Position numbers and translations under genes: made by a program. 6,256 nucleotides of DNA, from positions 1-6,256 of the forward strand of contig BNTO01000058.1 in assembly GCA_025996655.1 (NCBI GenBank). The letters run 5' to 3'. This DNA comes from Alphaproteobacteria bacterium. GTDB lineage: Bacteria; Pseudomonadota; Alphaproteobacteria; BNTO01. The notes below the pieces were generated by a model. That model had not been told where the DNA came from. It made no database searches and saw only the letters and a program-made list of their open reading frames with translations. Shown here piece after piece: positions 5,701-6,256 of this stretch (its first letter is position 1; each line of letters opens with the position of its first letter).

Positions 5701-6256
5701 AAAGGGTACAGTCTCCCCCTTTTCCTTTTTTTCCCTCAGCAGAATCCGTTTTTCCTATGGACGATTCCAGCAATGATCTTGAACTTCACATTGTACCTTT
5801 TCCTTTTGTTTCTGGTACGTTCTGAGAGAATTTTAAAGGGTTTCATCACACCAAAGATATTTTCTCCCTTAACGCGAAGTCGAGACAGGGCAGCGTTAAC
5901 CTCCTTTTCATCAGGAGCTAACGGTTTGTCTTTCTTTTTTTTGTAAGGAAACTCCGACGCTTGGTGAAGATCCTGAAGGCCTTGATAACCCGAATCGCAA
6001 AAAACTCTTGTATCTTTGGGAATGGGCTCTCCCTCTTTAAAAACTTTAAAATCATGAGCACTTCCGGGGTGAGTCTTGGAGACGTGAACAATTTTTCCTT
6101 TTTTCGTGACGCGGATTTCTGCTTTAACGGGTTGCCGCTTCTTTTTGCCCGAATAATAAAGCTTCTGTTTGTGTTTGGGACGTTCTATCGGGCTTTCGGT
6201 GACGTCAAGAAGGAGCGCTTTCCCGTCTTCCTTGGAAAGTTCTTGTCTCTGAGGGA
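5701..6256 (-). mobile_element. IS5-family-like insertion sequence, 3' part
   Basis: The element runs off the right edge. Its inner border is estimated from the non-coding stretch after the transposase stop. A 26-nt all-pyrimidine tract (5712-5737) and AAAGGGTACAGTC (5701-5713) probably include the terminal repeat. The other end is outside the window, so neither the repeat nor a target duplication can be confirmed. Confidence 0.6.
5736..6256 (-). CDS. IS5-family-like DDE transposase, C-terminal part
   Basis: Transposase for cut-and-paste movement of the right-hand IS. The last 172 codons are visible, open from the window edge to TGA at 5738-5736. The catalytic Asp is in LLLDVTESPIERP near the edge, followed by KQKLYYSGKKKR, then CDSGYQG with the second Asp. 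The expected Glu is in RVKGENIFGVMKPFKIL, and the end reads RTRNKRKRYNVKFKIIAGIV. This order is typical of IS5-group transposases (DDE_Tnp_4 type). The DDE triad and C-terminus are intact with no frameshift in view. The N-terminal helix-turn-helix part is outside the window. I am sure of the transposase call and less sure of the subgroup. Confidence 0.88.
   Translation of the reverse strand, partial: PQRQELSKEDGKALLLDVTESPIERPKHKQKLYYSGKKKRQPVKAEIRVTKKGKIVHVSKTHPGSAHDFKVFKEGEPIPKDTRVFCDSGYQGLQDLHQASEFPYKKKKDKPLAPDEKEVNAALSRLRVKGENIFGVMKPFKILSERTRNKRKRYNVKFKIIAGIVHRKNGFC

Overview
The window looks like accessory-rich chromosome from an alphaproteobacterium. The Ffh G4 region (TRVDGDARGGAALS) and the GrpE C-terminus (GYTLNGRLLRAATVVV) read as alphaproteobacterial. 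Insertion-sequence genes at both edges, a fold-back element, AT-rich intergenic DNA and unfamiliar envelope proteins suggest a host-associated lineage such as Holosporales or Rickettsiales. That placement is inference; no marker here fixes the order.

Layout. Positions 1-59 (minus) hold the first 19 codons of a probable IS transposase with a zinc-finger-like N-terminus, followed upstream by its leader to about 170. Positions 171-347 are a 177-bp, nearly fully self-complementary element (MITE or fold-back), ending 20 bp past the ffh stop. Positions 368-2313 (minus) are a tight two-gene unit, grpE then ffh: the DnaK nucleotide-exchange factor and the SRP GTPase. Positions 2421-2449 form a strong intrinsic terminator that separates this unit from the next minus-strand gene. 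Positions 2500-3144 (minus) encode a predicted secreted protein of unknown family with a His-rich C-terminal tail. Positions 3145-3328 are a very AT-rich divergent control region with two identical copies of a 20-bp palindromic sequence, 31 bp apart. Positions 3329-3688 (plus) encode a small membrane-anchored protein of unknown function. Positions 3772-5463 (plus) encode a large exported protein with an HEFGH metalloprotease motif and a beta-strand-rich C-terminal third. Positions 5449-5655 (minus) are a probable small gene with a near-ideal Shine-Dalgarno site, converging on and overlapping the metalloprotease gene by 15 bp. Positions 5736-6256 (minus) are the C-terminal part of an IS5-family-like DDE transposase, running off the window.

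Function. grpE and ffh are housekeeping proteostasis and membrane-targeting genes. The 2500-5463 block is the novel part: three predicted exported or membrane proteins transcribed divergently from one control region, one a putative metalloprotease and one a putative metal binder. A shared envelope role is plausible but unproven. I see no rRNA, tRNA, CRISPR array or recognisable riboswitch.
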